A program made the position numbers and the translations under genes. A DNA stretch of 46,188 nucleotides from Ursidibacter arcticus (GTDB taxonomy: Bacteria; Pseudomonadota; Gammaproteobacteria; Enterobacterales; Pasteurellaceae). The notes beneath the pieces are model-generated. The model had not been told where the DNA came from and searched no databases. It was given only the letters and a program-made list of their open reading frames with translations. Shown piece after piece: positions 8,384 to 18,242 of this stretch. Each line of letters opens with the position of its first letter. Positions within the stretch are counted from its first letter, which is position 1. The stretch spans positions 1 to 46,188 of the forward strand of contig NZ_LEKM01000131.1 in assembly GCF_009761375.1 (NCBI RefSeq), in the 5' to 3' direction.

Positions 8384-9660
8384 TCGTTAATCTGTTTTAA
8401 TTTCTCTTCAAATCCCGTCAAAATGGGCTCACTAATTGCATCAGGTAGGTGACGATATTCAATTTGATTGAGATAAACCTGTTCTTGAGTAATTTCGTGT
8501 AGTATTTCTTCTACGATAATTTTTGATAACCCTGCCTGTTTCCCTGTATGGAAAATGTGACGTAACTGAATTTTATGCCATAGGTAATGACTGTTCTCTC
8601 CATACCAAGCCATTGCCATTTTTACTTTCTGTTTTGCTAAATTTTTATTAGCTATCAAGGGATAAGCTGAAATCACATCATAAAATGGAGTTAAGCGATA
8701 GCGATTGTGTGGTTCTAGAAATAAACTAAAATTCTTGGCGTGTCCATCAATCGCACAAAGTAACCAAAAGAGTATTTGTGCTTTAAAAAAATCTCTACGA
8801 TCTCCCATTGAATTGCTTGAACCAAGTAGCAAATTCATTATAGCCAAAATCCCTACTCCACCATCATTTTGATATTTTCTTGCTGAAGGAATATTTAATG
8901 CTTGGCAGATATCTTCTTGCGGTAATCGAATTAACCATTTGTTATCTACTGACCAACGGCGATCAAACCTCTCTACAATCAATACTTTATTTTGTTCAAA
9001 ATGTGCCAATTGAACAAGCGGTACTTTTAAACCAAATTTCTGCAAAATTTGTAAACAGAGCCATTCATTCTCACAACTTGTCGATAAATCTATTTGCCCT
9101 TGCCCAACAATTCCTATTGGCAATTTAAAAATATGGCTCGTTGGTGTACTGTGAAAAGGGCGTTTCCATACACCTTGGTGATAAAGTAAAGCTGTTTTTT
9201 CTTGTACTCCTGCAAGTGAGATACGAAAATCAGATTGAGCATTCATTCCTAGTGGAAAAGTTTGATAGTGTGTCAATAAATCCGCAATTTCTGTATCGCT
9301 TAGCTTTTTTGCATCAATTTGTTGAACTGACGATACATTACCTTGATAGAGTTGAATTGCTCCGACACAATCCTGACCTATTGCGGAAAGTAGATCAAAA
9401 GGCATTTTAGTGGTAGTTTGAAAACGTTGTTGAATACGAGAGCGAATTTGGTCGCTATCGGGTAGGAGATTATCAAAAAAATTATAAACCACTTCGCCTT
9501 GATAAACCTTATGAGACAAAGGTAAAGAAAGCGAAATAGCCCGTTTGCGTGGTGAGTTTAACCAAGTTTCTGTATATTGAAACTCTGTTGCTCCACTAGC
9601 TAATTTCCGCCAGTATCCAACATCTTCACCATTCATTGCAATATTAAGCACCTCTGCCAT
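8380..9660 (-). CDS. hipA: HipA-type Ser/Thr kinase toxin
   Basis: A 426-residue HipA kinase (E. coli HipA is 440). The N-terminal subdomain (about 1-105) includes DLLSAIGQDCVGAIQL. The autophosphorylation loop ISLAGVQEKTALL has Ser148, the counterpart of Ser150 in E. coli. Catalytic residues are preserved in IDGHAKNFS (Asp305, Asn310) and FYDVISAYP (Asp328). In E. coli the enzyme phosphorylates glutamyl-tRNA synthetase, stalling translation and giving persistence. Here all key residues look intact, so it should be an active toxin. It starts at 9660, overlapping the hipB stop by 1 bp (TAATG), and runs into yoaA with a 4-bp overlap. Confidence 0.94.
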   Translation of the reverse strand: MAEVLNIAMNGEDVGYWRKLASGATEFQYTETWLNSPRKRAISLSLPLSHKVYQGEVVYNFFDNLLPDSDQIRSRIQQRFQTTTKMPFDLLSAIGQDCVGAIQLYQGNVSSVQQIDAKKLSDTEIADLLTHYQTFPLGMNAQSDFRISLAGVQEKTALLYHQGVWKRPFHSTPTSHIFKLPIGIVGQGQIDLSTSCENEWLCLQILQKFGLKVPLVQLAHFEQNKVLIVERFDRRWSVDNKWLIRLPQEDICQALNIPSARKYQNDGGVGILAIMNLLLGSSNSMGDRRDFFKAQILFWLLCAIDGHAKNFSLFLEPHNRYRLTPFYDVISAYPLIANKNLAKQKVKMAMAWYGENSHYLWHKIQLRHIFHTGKQAGLSKIIVEEILHEITQEQVYLNQIEYRHLPDAISEPILTGFEEKLKQINE

Positions 9661-9911
9661 TACCAGACATCCCCATATTCATCTTTTGTTTGCTGATGCT
9701 TAGGACGAGGCTGTACGACTAGCTCTAATTCAAGGCTGGCAAGTATTTTAAATAATGTCTCAATTTTAATGTTACTACTATTATTCTCAAAACTTGAGAT
9801 AGTGCTTTGTTTGATACTCGCTAACTGGGCAAGATCTATTTGGGATAATTTTTGCTGATAACGAGCTTCTCGAAGTGCGTGAGAGAGCATTTTTGATGTT
9901 GTCACTACCAT
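9660..9911 (-). CDS. hipB: HipB antitoxin and autorepressor
   Basis: An 83-residue Xre-type helix-turn-helix protein (E. coli HipB is 88). The HTH spans about residues 22-42 (LSQIDLAQLASIKQSTISSF), and the C-terminus ends in the flexible DEYGDVW tail; in E. coli HipB a similar tail with a terminal Trp is known. It neutralises HipA and represses its own operon. It is the first gene of hipB-hipA-yoaA and reads from a promoter covered by three operator-like sites. The ATG at 9909-9911 is the natural start. Confidence 0.92.
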   Translation of the reverse strand: MVVTTSKMLSHALREARYQQKLSQIDLAQLASIKQSTISSFENNSSNIKIETLFKILASLELELVVQPRPKHQQTKDEYGDVW

Positions 9912-9922
9912 ATTTTGCCTTT

Positions 9923-9940
9923 TATACTCTTTAGAGGATA
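9923..9940 (-). promoter_or_regulatory. HipB-like operator 1
   Basis: TATAC-N8-GGATA, one mismatch from the E. coli HipB operator TATCC-N8-GGATA. Centre 9931.5; it lies between the -10 and the hipB start codon. Confidence 0.7.
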
Positions 9941-9946
9941 AACGAT

Positions 9947-9975
9947 ATATTATCCCCTAAAGAGTATAAAATCAA
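9947..9975 (-). promoter_or_regulatory. hipBA promoter
   Basis: On the minus strand, -35 TTGATT (9970-9975) and -10 TAATAT (9947-9952) are separated by exactly 17 bp. Operator 2 fills the spacer, so repressor and polymerase would compete directly. Confidence 0.6.
9951..9968 (-). promoter_or_regulatory. HipB-like operator 2
   Basis: TATCC-N8-GTATA, one mismatch from the known HipB consensus. Centre 9959.5, 28 bp from each neighbouring site. It forms a long inverted repeat with operator 1 (22-bp arms with a single mismatch, 8-bp loop). Confidence 0.7.
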
Positions 9976-9978
9976 ATA

Positions 9979-9996
9979 TATACCTTAAAAGGGATA
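9979..9996 (-). promoter_or_regulatory. HipB-like operator 3
   Basis: TATAC-N8-GGATA, the same half-sites as operator 1. Centre 9987.5, again 28 bp from operator 2. It sits upstream of the -35 and ends 3 bp before the rarA stop codon. Confidence 0.7.
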
Positions 9997-9999
9997 ACA

Positions 10000-11340
10000 T
10001 TAGGATCTATAGCGTTGAATTGTACTCTTCTCATCCAAAGCCTTTAGCCAAGCTAATTTTTCTTTAATCTGTTTTTCCATTCCCCGTTCAGTTGGGAAGT
10101 AGAATTGGGTTTCTTTTAAAGGTTCAGGGAAATAGTTTTCACCTGCAGCATAGGCATTCGGTTCATTATGGGCATATCGATATTCATCTCCATAACCTAA
10201 TGATTTCATTAACTTAGTTGGTGCATTGCGTAAATGCTCTGGAACATCATAATCCGTTTCTTCTTTAGCAATGCGTTTCGCTTCATTAAATGCGGTATAT
10301 ACCGCATTACTTTTTGGTGCAACTGCAAGATAAATGACCGCTTGGGCAATGGCTCTTTCTCCTTCATAAGCCCCCACTCTTGTGTAGCAGTCCCAAGCAG
10401 CAAGTGCAACTTGCATTGCTCTTGGATCTGCATTACCGATGTCTTCCGATGCGATTGCTAATAAGCGGCGTGCAACATAAAGCGGATCGCCTCCAGCCGT
10501 TAATATGCGAGCATACCAATACAATGCACCATCAGGCGATGAGCCTCGCACCGATTTATGTAGTGCTGAAATGAGATCATAAAATCGATCTCCACCCTTA
10601 TCAAAACGAGCTTGTCGTTCACCTAACACTTCAGTGAGTAAATTTTTATCTAGCAATTTTCCTTGGGGTAGTTGCTCTGCCATATCGCACATCAATTCCA
10701 AACAATTTAAGGCAAAACGTCCATCACCATTGACATAATTCGCAAGCAGTTGCAAAACATCATCTTGCAAAATCAGTTTTTCATTACCTAAACCACGCTC
10801 TTTATCAGTTATCGCATTTTGGAGAAGTTGCAAAATATCACTGGCTTGTAAGGGCTTTAAGATATAAATACGCACTCTTGACAATAGTGCATTATTTAAT
10901 TCAAAGGAAGGGTTTTCAGTAGTTGCCCCAATAAATGTGATGGTGCCATCTTCGATATGCGGAAGAAAGGCATCTTGTTGGCTTTTATTGAAACGATGAA
11001 CTTCATCGACAAACAGTAGTGTTCTGCGTCCTGTTTGTCGATTTAATTTTGCCTTATCTATCGCATCTCGAATTTCTTTAATACCGCTTGTCACTGCGGA
11101 TATTCGTTCAACATCAGCATCTAAGGCATTGGCAATAATTTCAGCTAATGTGGTCTTGCCTGTACCAGGTGGTCCCCAAAAAATCATTGAGTGGCAATGC
11201 CCTGCTTCAATGGCTCGGCGTAATGGCTTACCTTGAGCAATCAAATGTGATTGTCCAACGTATTCATTTAAGTTGCGTGGACGCATTCGGGCAGAAAGCG
11301 GTCTGAAATCTGCTGAAAAATCCAAAGCTAAGCTACTCAT
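10000..11340 (-). CDS. rarA: Replication-associated recombination protein A
   Basis: A 446-residue clamp-loader-like AAA+ ATPase (RarA/MgsA, human WRNIP1 homologue) that acts at stalled replication forks. Walker [12 protein letters not shown] lies at about 55-64, Walker [11 protein letters not shown] near 112, sensor 1 [13 protein letters not shown] near 140, and the RarA-specific [20 protein letters not shown] block is in the C-terminal half. Its ATG overlaps the mreD stop by 1 bp (TGATG), so it is read from the mre cluster, unlike E. coli where rarA lies with lolA and serS. Confidence 0.95.
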   Translation of the reverse strand: MSSLALDFSADFRPLSARMRPRNLNEYVGQSHLIAQGKPLRRAIEAGHCHSMIFWGPPGTGKTTLAEIIANALDADVERISAVTSGIKEIRDAIDKAKLNRQTGRRTLLFVDEVHRFNKSQQDAFLPHIEDGTITFIGATTENPSFELNNALLSRVRIYILKPLQASDILQLLQNAITDKERGLGNEKLILQDDVLQLLANYVNGDGRFALNCLELMCDMAEQLPQGKLLDKNLLTEVLGERQARFDKGGDRFYDLISALHKSVRGSSPDGALYWYARILTAGGDPLYVARRLLAIASEDIGNADPRAMQVALAAWDCYTRVGAYEGERAIAQAVIYLAVAPKSNAVYTAFNEAKRIAKEETDYDVPEHLRNAPTKLMKSLGYGDEYRYAHNEPNAYAAGENYFPEPLKETQFYFPTERGMEKQIKEKLAWLKALDEKSTIQRYRS

Positions 11341-11828
11341 CAGCGTAAATGTAATCCCCTACGAATTTGACGCATCAACAGAAAAATCCAAGGCCATAAC
11401 ACACCGCTTATAACTGCACCTAATAACTCTTGCACATTGAAATCTGCACTGTGTAAGACAAATTCCACAAAGAAAATAACAAATCGGATCAAAGCAATGT
11501 AAAGCATTACTAATAAACTTTGTAACCATAACGATAAGTTACGCAAAATAAGGTGATATTTCGCCACAAAATAGATAGCAATAGATAACACCAAAGCGTG
11601 CATACCTAAAATAGAGCCTAAGATTACATCCCAAATAATGCCTGCAATAAATGCTGTGCCAACACTAATTTTATCTGGTAGAGCTAACGCCCAATAAATG
11701 AGCACAAGCGCAATCCAAGCTGGGCGTAGCCCTTGGAAACCTGCTGGCCAAGGCATAATTTCAAGAACAAAAGAAATCATAAAAATAAATACCAACACTA
11801 ATAACTGGAAAATGGCATTTTGTCTCAT
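11340..11828 (-). CDS. mreD: Rod shape-determining protein MreD
   Basis: A 162-residue inner-membrane protein with five to six hydrophobic helices, matching E. coli MreD in length. The [33 protein letters not shown] segment near the N-terminus is characteristic. It works with MreB and MreC in the elongasome that guides lateral peptidoglycan synthesis. The start overlaps the mreC stop (ATGA, 11825-11828) and the stop overlaps the rarA start, so the three genes are translationally linked. Confidence 0.93.
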   Translation of the reverse strand: MRQNAIFQLLVLVFIFMISFVLEIMPWPAGFQGLRPAWIALVLIYWALALPDKISVGTAFIAGIIWDVILGSILGMHALVLSIAIYFVAKYHLILRNLSLWLQSLLVMLYIALIRFVIFFVEFVLHSADFNVQELLGAVISGVLWPWIFLLMRQIRRGLHLR

Positions 11829-12859
11829 TGTTCTATTCCTTCTTCTGCACCGCTATTCACATCATTTTCTGCATCGGGAACGGGCGTTTCTTCTAAATGC
11901 TCTTCTGTTGTCGGCTCAGGATCTTGTACTTTCTCTTTTTGATTTGATTTTAAACGATCTAATGGGTTTAAACTTTTACGTCTTTCTTCTACTGCATTGC
12001 GTACATCTTGTGGCGAAATTGTTTGAGTGCGTAATTCTTCACTTGTTGGCCATAGTAGTAATAAATACCGCAAACGTTCTAATGATGCCAAAGGACGAGC
12101 AGTCACTCGTGCAAAATGGCTAGAACCATCATTCACGACTGTTTCAACGATTGCCACAGGATAACCTTCGGGGAAATTACCGCCCAACCCAGAGGTAACT
12201 AATACATCACCTTTGATAATATCAACTGTTCTTGGTAGGTGATCTAAGATAAGTTCATCATTATGCCCTGTTCCACTTGCAATACCGCGTACATCATTAC
12301 GCAAAACTTGTACAGGAACAGAGTGTGTTACATCTGTCAATAACAGTACTCGGCTACTTTTCTCTCCAACTGAAATGATCTGCCCTACAACGCCTCTCTC
12401 ATCAATAATCGGTTGTCCGACAAAAGCACCATCGGTTTTCCCTTGATTCACAATAACTTGCTGACGGTAAGCGTCCATTTCAGCCGTTAATACTTCAGCG
12501 ACTTTTTTATATTCATCTTGTCGAAGTGGAGAGCTTAGTAATAGACGTAGTCGTTGGTTTTCTACTTTTAATTGATCAAGTAATAATAAATCTGCATTTT
12601 TTTCGCGAACTTGTTCTCTCAATACTTGGTTTTCTAACTTCAAACGCTGGCTATTAATAAAATTATTACTCACGCCATCAAGAACTAGACGAGGGCTATT
12701 GGCGAAGTAATATAAGCCGCTCACAGCGGTTTCTAAAACATTTCTGACCTGAATGATTGCTGAACTTCGCCCATCTAAAAAAATACAAATAATAGAAAGT
12801 GATACCGCAATAAATAGGCGAACACCAAGTGGGGGAGCTTTGGAAAAAATGGGTTTCAT
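11825..12859 (-). CDS. mreC: Rod shape-determining protein MreC
   Basis: A 344-residue bitopic protein (E. coli 367). One membrane helix lies near residues 12-30, followed by a coiled coil (about 68-108, LENQVLREQVREKNADLLLL) and the periplasmic beta domains (VIVNQGKTDGAFVGQPII, GVVGQIISVGEKSSRVLLLTD, LVTSGLGGNFPEGYPVAIV). The last 70 residues are acidic and of low complexity, an extension typical of the family's variable tail. It links cytoplasmic MreB to periplasmic cell-wall enzymes. The gene is separated from mreB by an unusually long 341-bp gap. Confidence 0.94.
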   Translation of the reverse strand: MKPIFSKAPPLGVRLFIAVSLSIICIFLDGRSSAIIQVRNVLETAVSGLYYFANSPRLVLDGVSNNFINSQRLKLENQVLREQVREKNADLLLLDQLKVENQRLRLLLSSPLRQDEYKKVAEVLTAEMDAYRQQVIVNQGKTDGAFVGQPIIDERGVVGQIISVGEKSSRVLLLTDVTHSVPVQVLRNDVRGIASGTGHNDELILDHLPRTVDIIKGDVLVTSGLGGNFPEGYPVAIVETVVNDGSSHFARVTARPLASLERLRYLLLLWPTSEELRTQTISPQDVRNAVEERRKSLNPLDRLKSNQKEKVQDPEPTTEEHLEETPVPDAENDVNSGAEEGIEQ

Positions 12860-12917
12860 ACTATAACTATAGGCTCATACTATAAAAAGGGCTATATTCT
12901 AAATGAAGAGTAAAATG

Positions 12918-13173
12918 AAAATGGACAATAGCTTCCCTTTTTTCCATTTCAGACTGCTGACAAACCTTATCTGCTCGTGTGTAATACACGGATATCAGTG
13001 TAATACACCTATAAGGGGAGATAATTAAGGGCAAATATGATTTGCCCCTACAGCCACCGAGTATAGTGTTATCACAACCAATACATATCTATACTCGTAG
13101 GGGCTAATTACATTAGCCCCCAAATTTCGTTAATAACCTGATATGAACAGTGGTACACCACCTTGTCCATTTT
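12918..13173. repeat. 256-bp inverted-repeat-bounded element in the mreC-mreB gap
   Basis: The 341-bp mreC-mreB gap contains no gene. AAAATGGACAA (12918-12928) recurs inverted at 13163-13173. Between them are hairpin A (13029-13047, GGGCAAAT/ATTTGCCC), hairpin B (13100-13120, GGGGCTAAT/ATTAGCCCC) and a nested outer pairing of CCCCTAC (13045-13051) with GTAGGGG (13097-13103) and CGAGTATAG (13058-13066) with CTATACTCG (13089-13097). GTGTAATACAC occurs twice near 12978-13008. It looks like a small non-autonomous mobile element or a composite palindromic repeat. Confidence 0.5.
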
Positions 13174-13200
13174 ACTTACTCAATTTCGATGACAGAATGA

Positions 13201-14292
<1,092 letters not shown>

Positions 14293-14478
14293 TCAGATAC
14301 TAGAGCAAAAATTGCGTGCAAATATAGCAAAAAAGGCTTGCAACGACAAAGGATTATTTTATTTTCATAGAAGAAAATCAGAGAAATTGCATAATCTGCT
14401 TTTCAGTTATAAATTTTTCACCTATTGGTAAAAATAAATGATAAAGTTAGTAGGATTTTATTTTAAATTTAGGCTAAT

Positions 14479-14487
14479 ACAAGCGGT
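14479..14487 (+). other. DNA uptake signal core, ACAAGCGGT
   Basis: Exact Apl-type core followed by CTG and an A/T-rich stretch, in the 297-bp divergent region between mreB and pntA. I see no hairpin or other gene in that region. Confidence 0.8.
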
Positions 14488-14550
14488 CTGATTTGATATA
14501 AATTTTACCAGTTTTATTTATTAATTTTCATTCATCACATAGGAGTCTTT

Positions 14551-16080
14551 ATGCTTATTGGTATACCAAAAGAGCTGCTGGACAATGAGAGTCGAGTGGC
14601 TGCAACCCCCAAGACTGTTCAGCAAATCCTAAAACTTGGTTTTGATGTTATCGTTGAGAAAAACGCTGGTTTCAAAGCAAGTTTTGAAGATAATGCCTTT
14701 GCAGAAGCAGGTGCAAATATTGGTAATACGCAAGCAGTATGGAATGCGGATATTATTTTTAAAGTAAATCCGCCAACTGATGCTGAGATCGCGTTAATCA
14801 AAGAAGGAGCTACACTGGTTAGCTTTATTTGGCCTGCTCAAAACCCTGAGCTAATGAAAAAACTTTCTGAAAAGAAAATCAACGTATTAGCAATGGACGC
14901 CGTACCTCGAATCTCTCGAGCCCAATCTCTTGATGCACTTAGCTCAATGGCAAATATTGCTGGTTATCGTGCGGTAGTTGAAGCAGCTCACGAGTTTGGT
15001 AGTTTCTTTACAGGGCAAATTACTGCAGCAGGTAAAGTACCGCCAGCTAAAGTTCTTGTTATCGGTGCTGGTGTTGCAGGATTAGCAGCAATTGGTGCGG
15101 CTAACAGCTTGGGAGCTATTGTTCGTGCCTTTGACTCTCGCCCAGAAGTAAAAGAACAAGTGCAAAGTATGGGTGCAAGTTTCCTTGAAATTGACTTCAA
15201 AGAAGAAGGCGGTAGTGGCGATGGCTATGCCAAAGTGATGTCAGAAGAATTTAACCGCAGAGCATTAGCTCTTTATGCTGAACAAGCTAAAGAAGTGGAT
15301 ATCATCATTACCACTGCGTTAATCCCTGGTAAGCCTGCCCCACGCCTTATCACTAAAGAAATGGTTGAATCAATGAAACCAGGTAGTGTTATTGTTGATT
15401 TAGCTGCCGCGACTGGCGGTAACTGTGAATTAACTAAAGCGGGTGAAGTGGTTGTTACGGACAATCAAGTAAAAATCATTGGCTACACTGATTTACCAAG
15501 CCGTTTACCAACACAATCTTCTCAACTTTATGGGACTAACTTAGTCAATTTACTCAAGTTACTTTGTAAAGAAAAAGACGGTAATATCAATATCGACTTT
15601 GAAGATGTAGTATTACGCGGTGTTACCGTAGTAAAAGAAGGTGAAATTACTTTCCCAGCACCACCGATTAAAGTATCGGCACAACCACAACAAAAAGCAG
15701 CAGTGCCTGTTGAGAAAAAAGAAGAAAAACCAGCTGATCCACGCATCAAATATGGATTATTTGCTTTAGCTGGCGTGCTATTCCTATGGTTAGCATCTGT
15801 TGCCCCAGCAGCATTCCTTTCACACTTTACCGTATTCGTACTTTCTTGCGTTGTCGGTTATTATGTTGTATGGAATGTTAGCCACGCTCTACATACGCCA
15901 CTAATGGCAGTAACAAATGCAATTTCAGGTATCATTATTGTCGGTGCCTTATTACAAATTGCACAAGGTGGTTTCTTCATTAGTATTTTAGCGTTTATCG
16001 CAATTTTAGTCGCAAGTATCAATATCTTTGGTGGATTCAAAGTAACTCAACGTATGCTTGCAATGTTCAGAAAAGGTTAA
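14551..16080 (+). CDS. pntA: NAD(P) transhydrogenase subunit alpha
   Basis: A 509-residue subunit (E. coli 510) of the proton-translocating transhydrogenase, which uses the proton gradient to reduce NADP+ with NADH in the inner membrane. The N-terminal NAD-binding domain I (about 1-380) includes [18 protein letters not shown] at the start, [20 protein letters not shown] near 170 and RPEVKEQV. A linker rich in Lys, Glu and Pro is followed by about four membrane helices (from about 400). A good ribosome site (AGGAGT) precedes the ATG. It pairs with pntB 10 bp downstream. Confidence 0.97.
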   Translation: MLIGIPKELLDNESRVAATPKTVQQILKLGFDVIVEKNAGFKASFEDNAFAEAGANIGNTQAVWNADIIFKVNPPTDAEIALIKEGATLVSFIWPAQNPELMKKLSEKKINVLAMDAVPRISRAQSLDALSSMANIAGYRAVVEAAHEFGSFFTGQITAAGKVPPAKVLVIGAGVAGLAAIGAANSLGAIVRAFDSRPEVKEQVQSMGASFLEIDFKEEGGSGDGYAKVMSEEFNRRALALYAEQAKEVDIIITTALIPGKPAPRLITKEMVESMKPGSVIVDLAAATGGNCELTKAGEVVVTDNQVKIIGYTDLPSRLPTQSSQLYGTNLVNLLKLLCKEKDGNINIDFEDVVLRGVTVVKEGEITFPAPPIKVSAQPQQKAAVPVEKKEEKPADPRIKYGLFALAGVLFLWLASVAPAAFLSHFTVFVLSCVVGYYVVWNVSHALHTPLMAVTNAISGIIIVGALLQIAQGGFFISILAFIAILVASINIFGGFKVTQRMLAMFRKG

Positions 16081-16090
16081 GGAGAAAGCA

Positions 16091-17518
16091 ATGTTATCTT
16101 CAGGTTTAGTACAAGCTGCCTATATCATCGCAGCTCTTCTCTTTATTATGAGTTTAGCAGGGCTTTCTAAACACGAAACCGCCAAAGCAGGTTGTTGGTA
16201 TGGAATCGTGGGTATGACTATCGCCCTTGTTGCCACTATCTTTGGACCAGAATCCAAAGGGACTATTTTCATTTTAATTGCAATGGCAATTGGTGGATTT
16301 ATCGGTGTTCGTAAAGCATTAAAAGTTGAAATGACCGAAATGCCAGAACTTGTTGCTATTTTACATAGTTTTGTAGGTTTAGCAGCAGTATTAGTGGGTT
16401 TCAACAGCTATGGTTTACATCACGATGCCGTAATGCCAGAAAATTTAGATGCTGCCGCTCAAGCATTATTTATGGCTGAACAGGCTAAATTAGCAACAAT
16501 TCATAACGTTGAAGTATTCCTTGGTATTTTCATTGGTGCAGTTACATTCACGGGTTCAGTTGTTGCCTTTGGTAAACTAAACGGTAAAATCAACTCAAAA
16601 GCGTTAATGTTACCACACCGCCATAAACTCAATTTAGCGGCGTTAGTAGTTTCTGCAATTTTAATGGTGGTATTTGTAAATCACCCAGATAATATCTTCC
16701 CAGTGTTGATTATGACTGCAATTGCACTTGCTTTCGGTTGGCATTTAGTTGCTTCAATTGGTGGAGCAGATATGCCTGTTGTGGTTTCAATGCTGAACTC
16801 TTATTCTGGTTGGGCAGCAGCTGCTGCAGGCTTTATGCTTAGTAACGACTTATTGATTGTTACTGGTGCATTAGTAGGTTCTTCAGGGGCCATTCTCTCT
16901 TACATTATGTGTAAAGCAATGAACCGCTCATTTATCAGTGTGATTGCAGGTGGATTTGGTAACGATATCCAAGTAAGTTCAGATGAAGAACAAGGTGAAC
17001 ATCGTGAGACCACTGCTGAAGAAGTAGCAGAAATGTTGAAAAATGCAAGCTCTGTGATCATCACACCAGGATATGGAATGGCAGTGGCTCAAGCACAATA
17101 TCCAGTGGCTGAAATCACTCAAAAATTGCGTGATCGTGGTGTTAATGTCCGTTTTGGTATTCACCCTGTTGCAGGTCGCTTACCTGGACATATGAACGTA
17201 TTATTAGCTGAAGCGAAAGTACCTTACGATGTCGTATTAGAAATGGATGAAATCAATGATGATTTTGCTGATACAGATGTTGTGTTAGTTATCGGTGCAA
17301 ATGATACGGTAAACCCAGCAGCAATGGACGATCCAAATAGCCCAATTGCTGGAATGCCAGTATTAGAAGTTTGGAAAGCTCAAAACGTTATCGTATTCAA
17401 ACGCTCTATGGCGGTGGGCTACGCAGGCGTGCAAAATCCACTCTTCTTTAAAGAAAATACTCAAATGCTATTTGGTGATGCCAAAGAGCGTGTTGATGAT
17501 ATTTTAAAAGCACTTTAA
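16091..17518 (+). CDS. pntB: NAD(P) transhydrogenase subunit beta
   Basis: A 475-residue partner of PntA with about eight to nine membrane helices forming the proton path (domain II) and a C-terminal NADPH-binding domain III. Domain III motifs are [36 protein letters not shown] and [22 protein letters not shown] take the ATG at 16091 ([11 protein letters not shown]), which has AAGGAG overlapping the pntA stop; an in-frame upstream start inside pntA would add 11 charged residues not expected before a membrane helix. A hairpin terminator follows within 40 bp. Confidence 0.96.
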   Translation: MLSSGLVQAAYIIAALLFIMSLAGLSKHETAKAGCWYGIVGMTIALVATIFGPESKGTIFILIAMAIGGFIGVRKALKVEMTEMPELVAILHSFVGLAAVLVGFNSYGLHHDAVMPENLDAAAQALFMAEQAKLATIHNVEVFLGIFIGAVTFTGSVVAFGKLNGKINSKALMLPHRHKLNLAALVVSAILMVVFVNHPDNIFPVLIMTAIALAFGWHLVASIGGADMPVVVSMLNSYSGWAAAAAGFMLSNDLLIVTGALVGSSGAILSYIMCKAMNRSFISVIAGGFGNDIQVSSDEEQGEHRETTAEEVAEMLKNASSVIITPGYGMAVAQAQYPVAEITQKLRDRGVNVRFGIHPVAGRLPGHMNVLLAEAKVPYDVVLEMDEINDDFADTDVVLVIGANDTVNPAAMDDPNSPIAGMPVLEVWKAQNVIVFKRSMAVGYAGVQNPLFFKENTQMLFGDAKERVDDILKAL

Positions 17519-17532
17519 TCACCTATAAGAAT

Positions 17533-17556
17533 AAGGCTCTGAATTTTCAGAGCCTT
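17533..17556. terminator. Bidirectional hairpin terminator between pntB and the AAA gene
   Basis: Perfect 10-bp stem AAGGCTCTGA / TCAGAGCCTT with a 4-base AATT loop, 14 bp after the pntB stop and 11 bp from the end of the convergent AAA gene. The T run after the plus-strand stem is short (TTGTTGTATAT), so strength is uncertain. Confidence 0.65.
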
Positions 17557-17567
17557 GTTGTATATAG

Positions 17568-18242
17568 TTAAAAACCAATTCGCCGACTAACCTTTCCTTG
17601 TTTTAGTTTACATTCATCGGCTAATGCTTCAATCCATTCGTCAATCTCTCTAAAAGGATAGAATCGGTGACGACGTTCAACCGCAGCAAAATCACCTGGT
17701 GTTAGTAAGGAAAGAGCATTGATTGCACTTAACTCACCATTGGTAAAATTTAAACCTAATCTTACCGCTTGTTGTTCAGCAAAACACTGTCGTTGAGATA
17801 AGGTTAGATAATCAAAATTCAGTTTTAGATCAAAACGGCGTAAAGCTGCAGGATCTAAACCGCTCATCAAATTCGTTGAAACCACAAGTAAGCCTTCAAA
17901 ACGTTCTATTTGAGTTAGCATCTCATTAACCATACTATGCTCCCAACTTCTTTGCCCTTCTGCTCGAGCAAATAAAAATGTATCTACTTCATCAAAAATG
18001 AGCAACATATCGTTATCTTGTGCCTGCTTAAAAGCCCGAGCAATATTTCGCTCACACTCTCCAACATAAGGTGAAAGTAAATCTGAACCTTGTTTTAATA
18101 AGACTTTCATTCCCAAGCTCTTACCTAGCCAATTTGCCCACGCTGTTTTTCCTGTGCCAGGTGGTCCATAGCAACAAATACGTCCTTGCTTTGTCTTTCT
18201 TAGTCCTTCGCTAATTTTATGAATATTACTACTCAGAAGATT
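17568..18242 (-). pseudogene. AAA+ ATPase, 5'-truncated
   Basis: An open frame of 224 codons holding one complete AAA+ module: Walker [21 protein letters not shown], Walker B MLLIFDEVDTFLFA, sensor 1 VVSTNLMSGLDPAALRRFD with an arginine finger-like RRFD, and a small helical lid. The frame opens directly after the WYL gene's TAA (18243-18245) and offers no ATG, GTG or TTG before Walker A; the first TTG (18114-18116) lies beyond Walker A and would delete the nucleotide site. Either the N-terminal part was lost by deletion, or translation begins at a rare codon (CTG/ATT) through coupling with the WYL gene. I consider truncation more likely. The substrate is unknown. Confidence 0.65.

Noticed and set aside
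16058-16090. Upstream in-frame start for pntB inside pntA
   Set aside because: The ATG at 16091 has a clear AAGGAG site and gives the usual N-terminus; the extension would be charged and overlap pntA.
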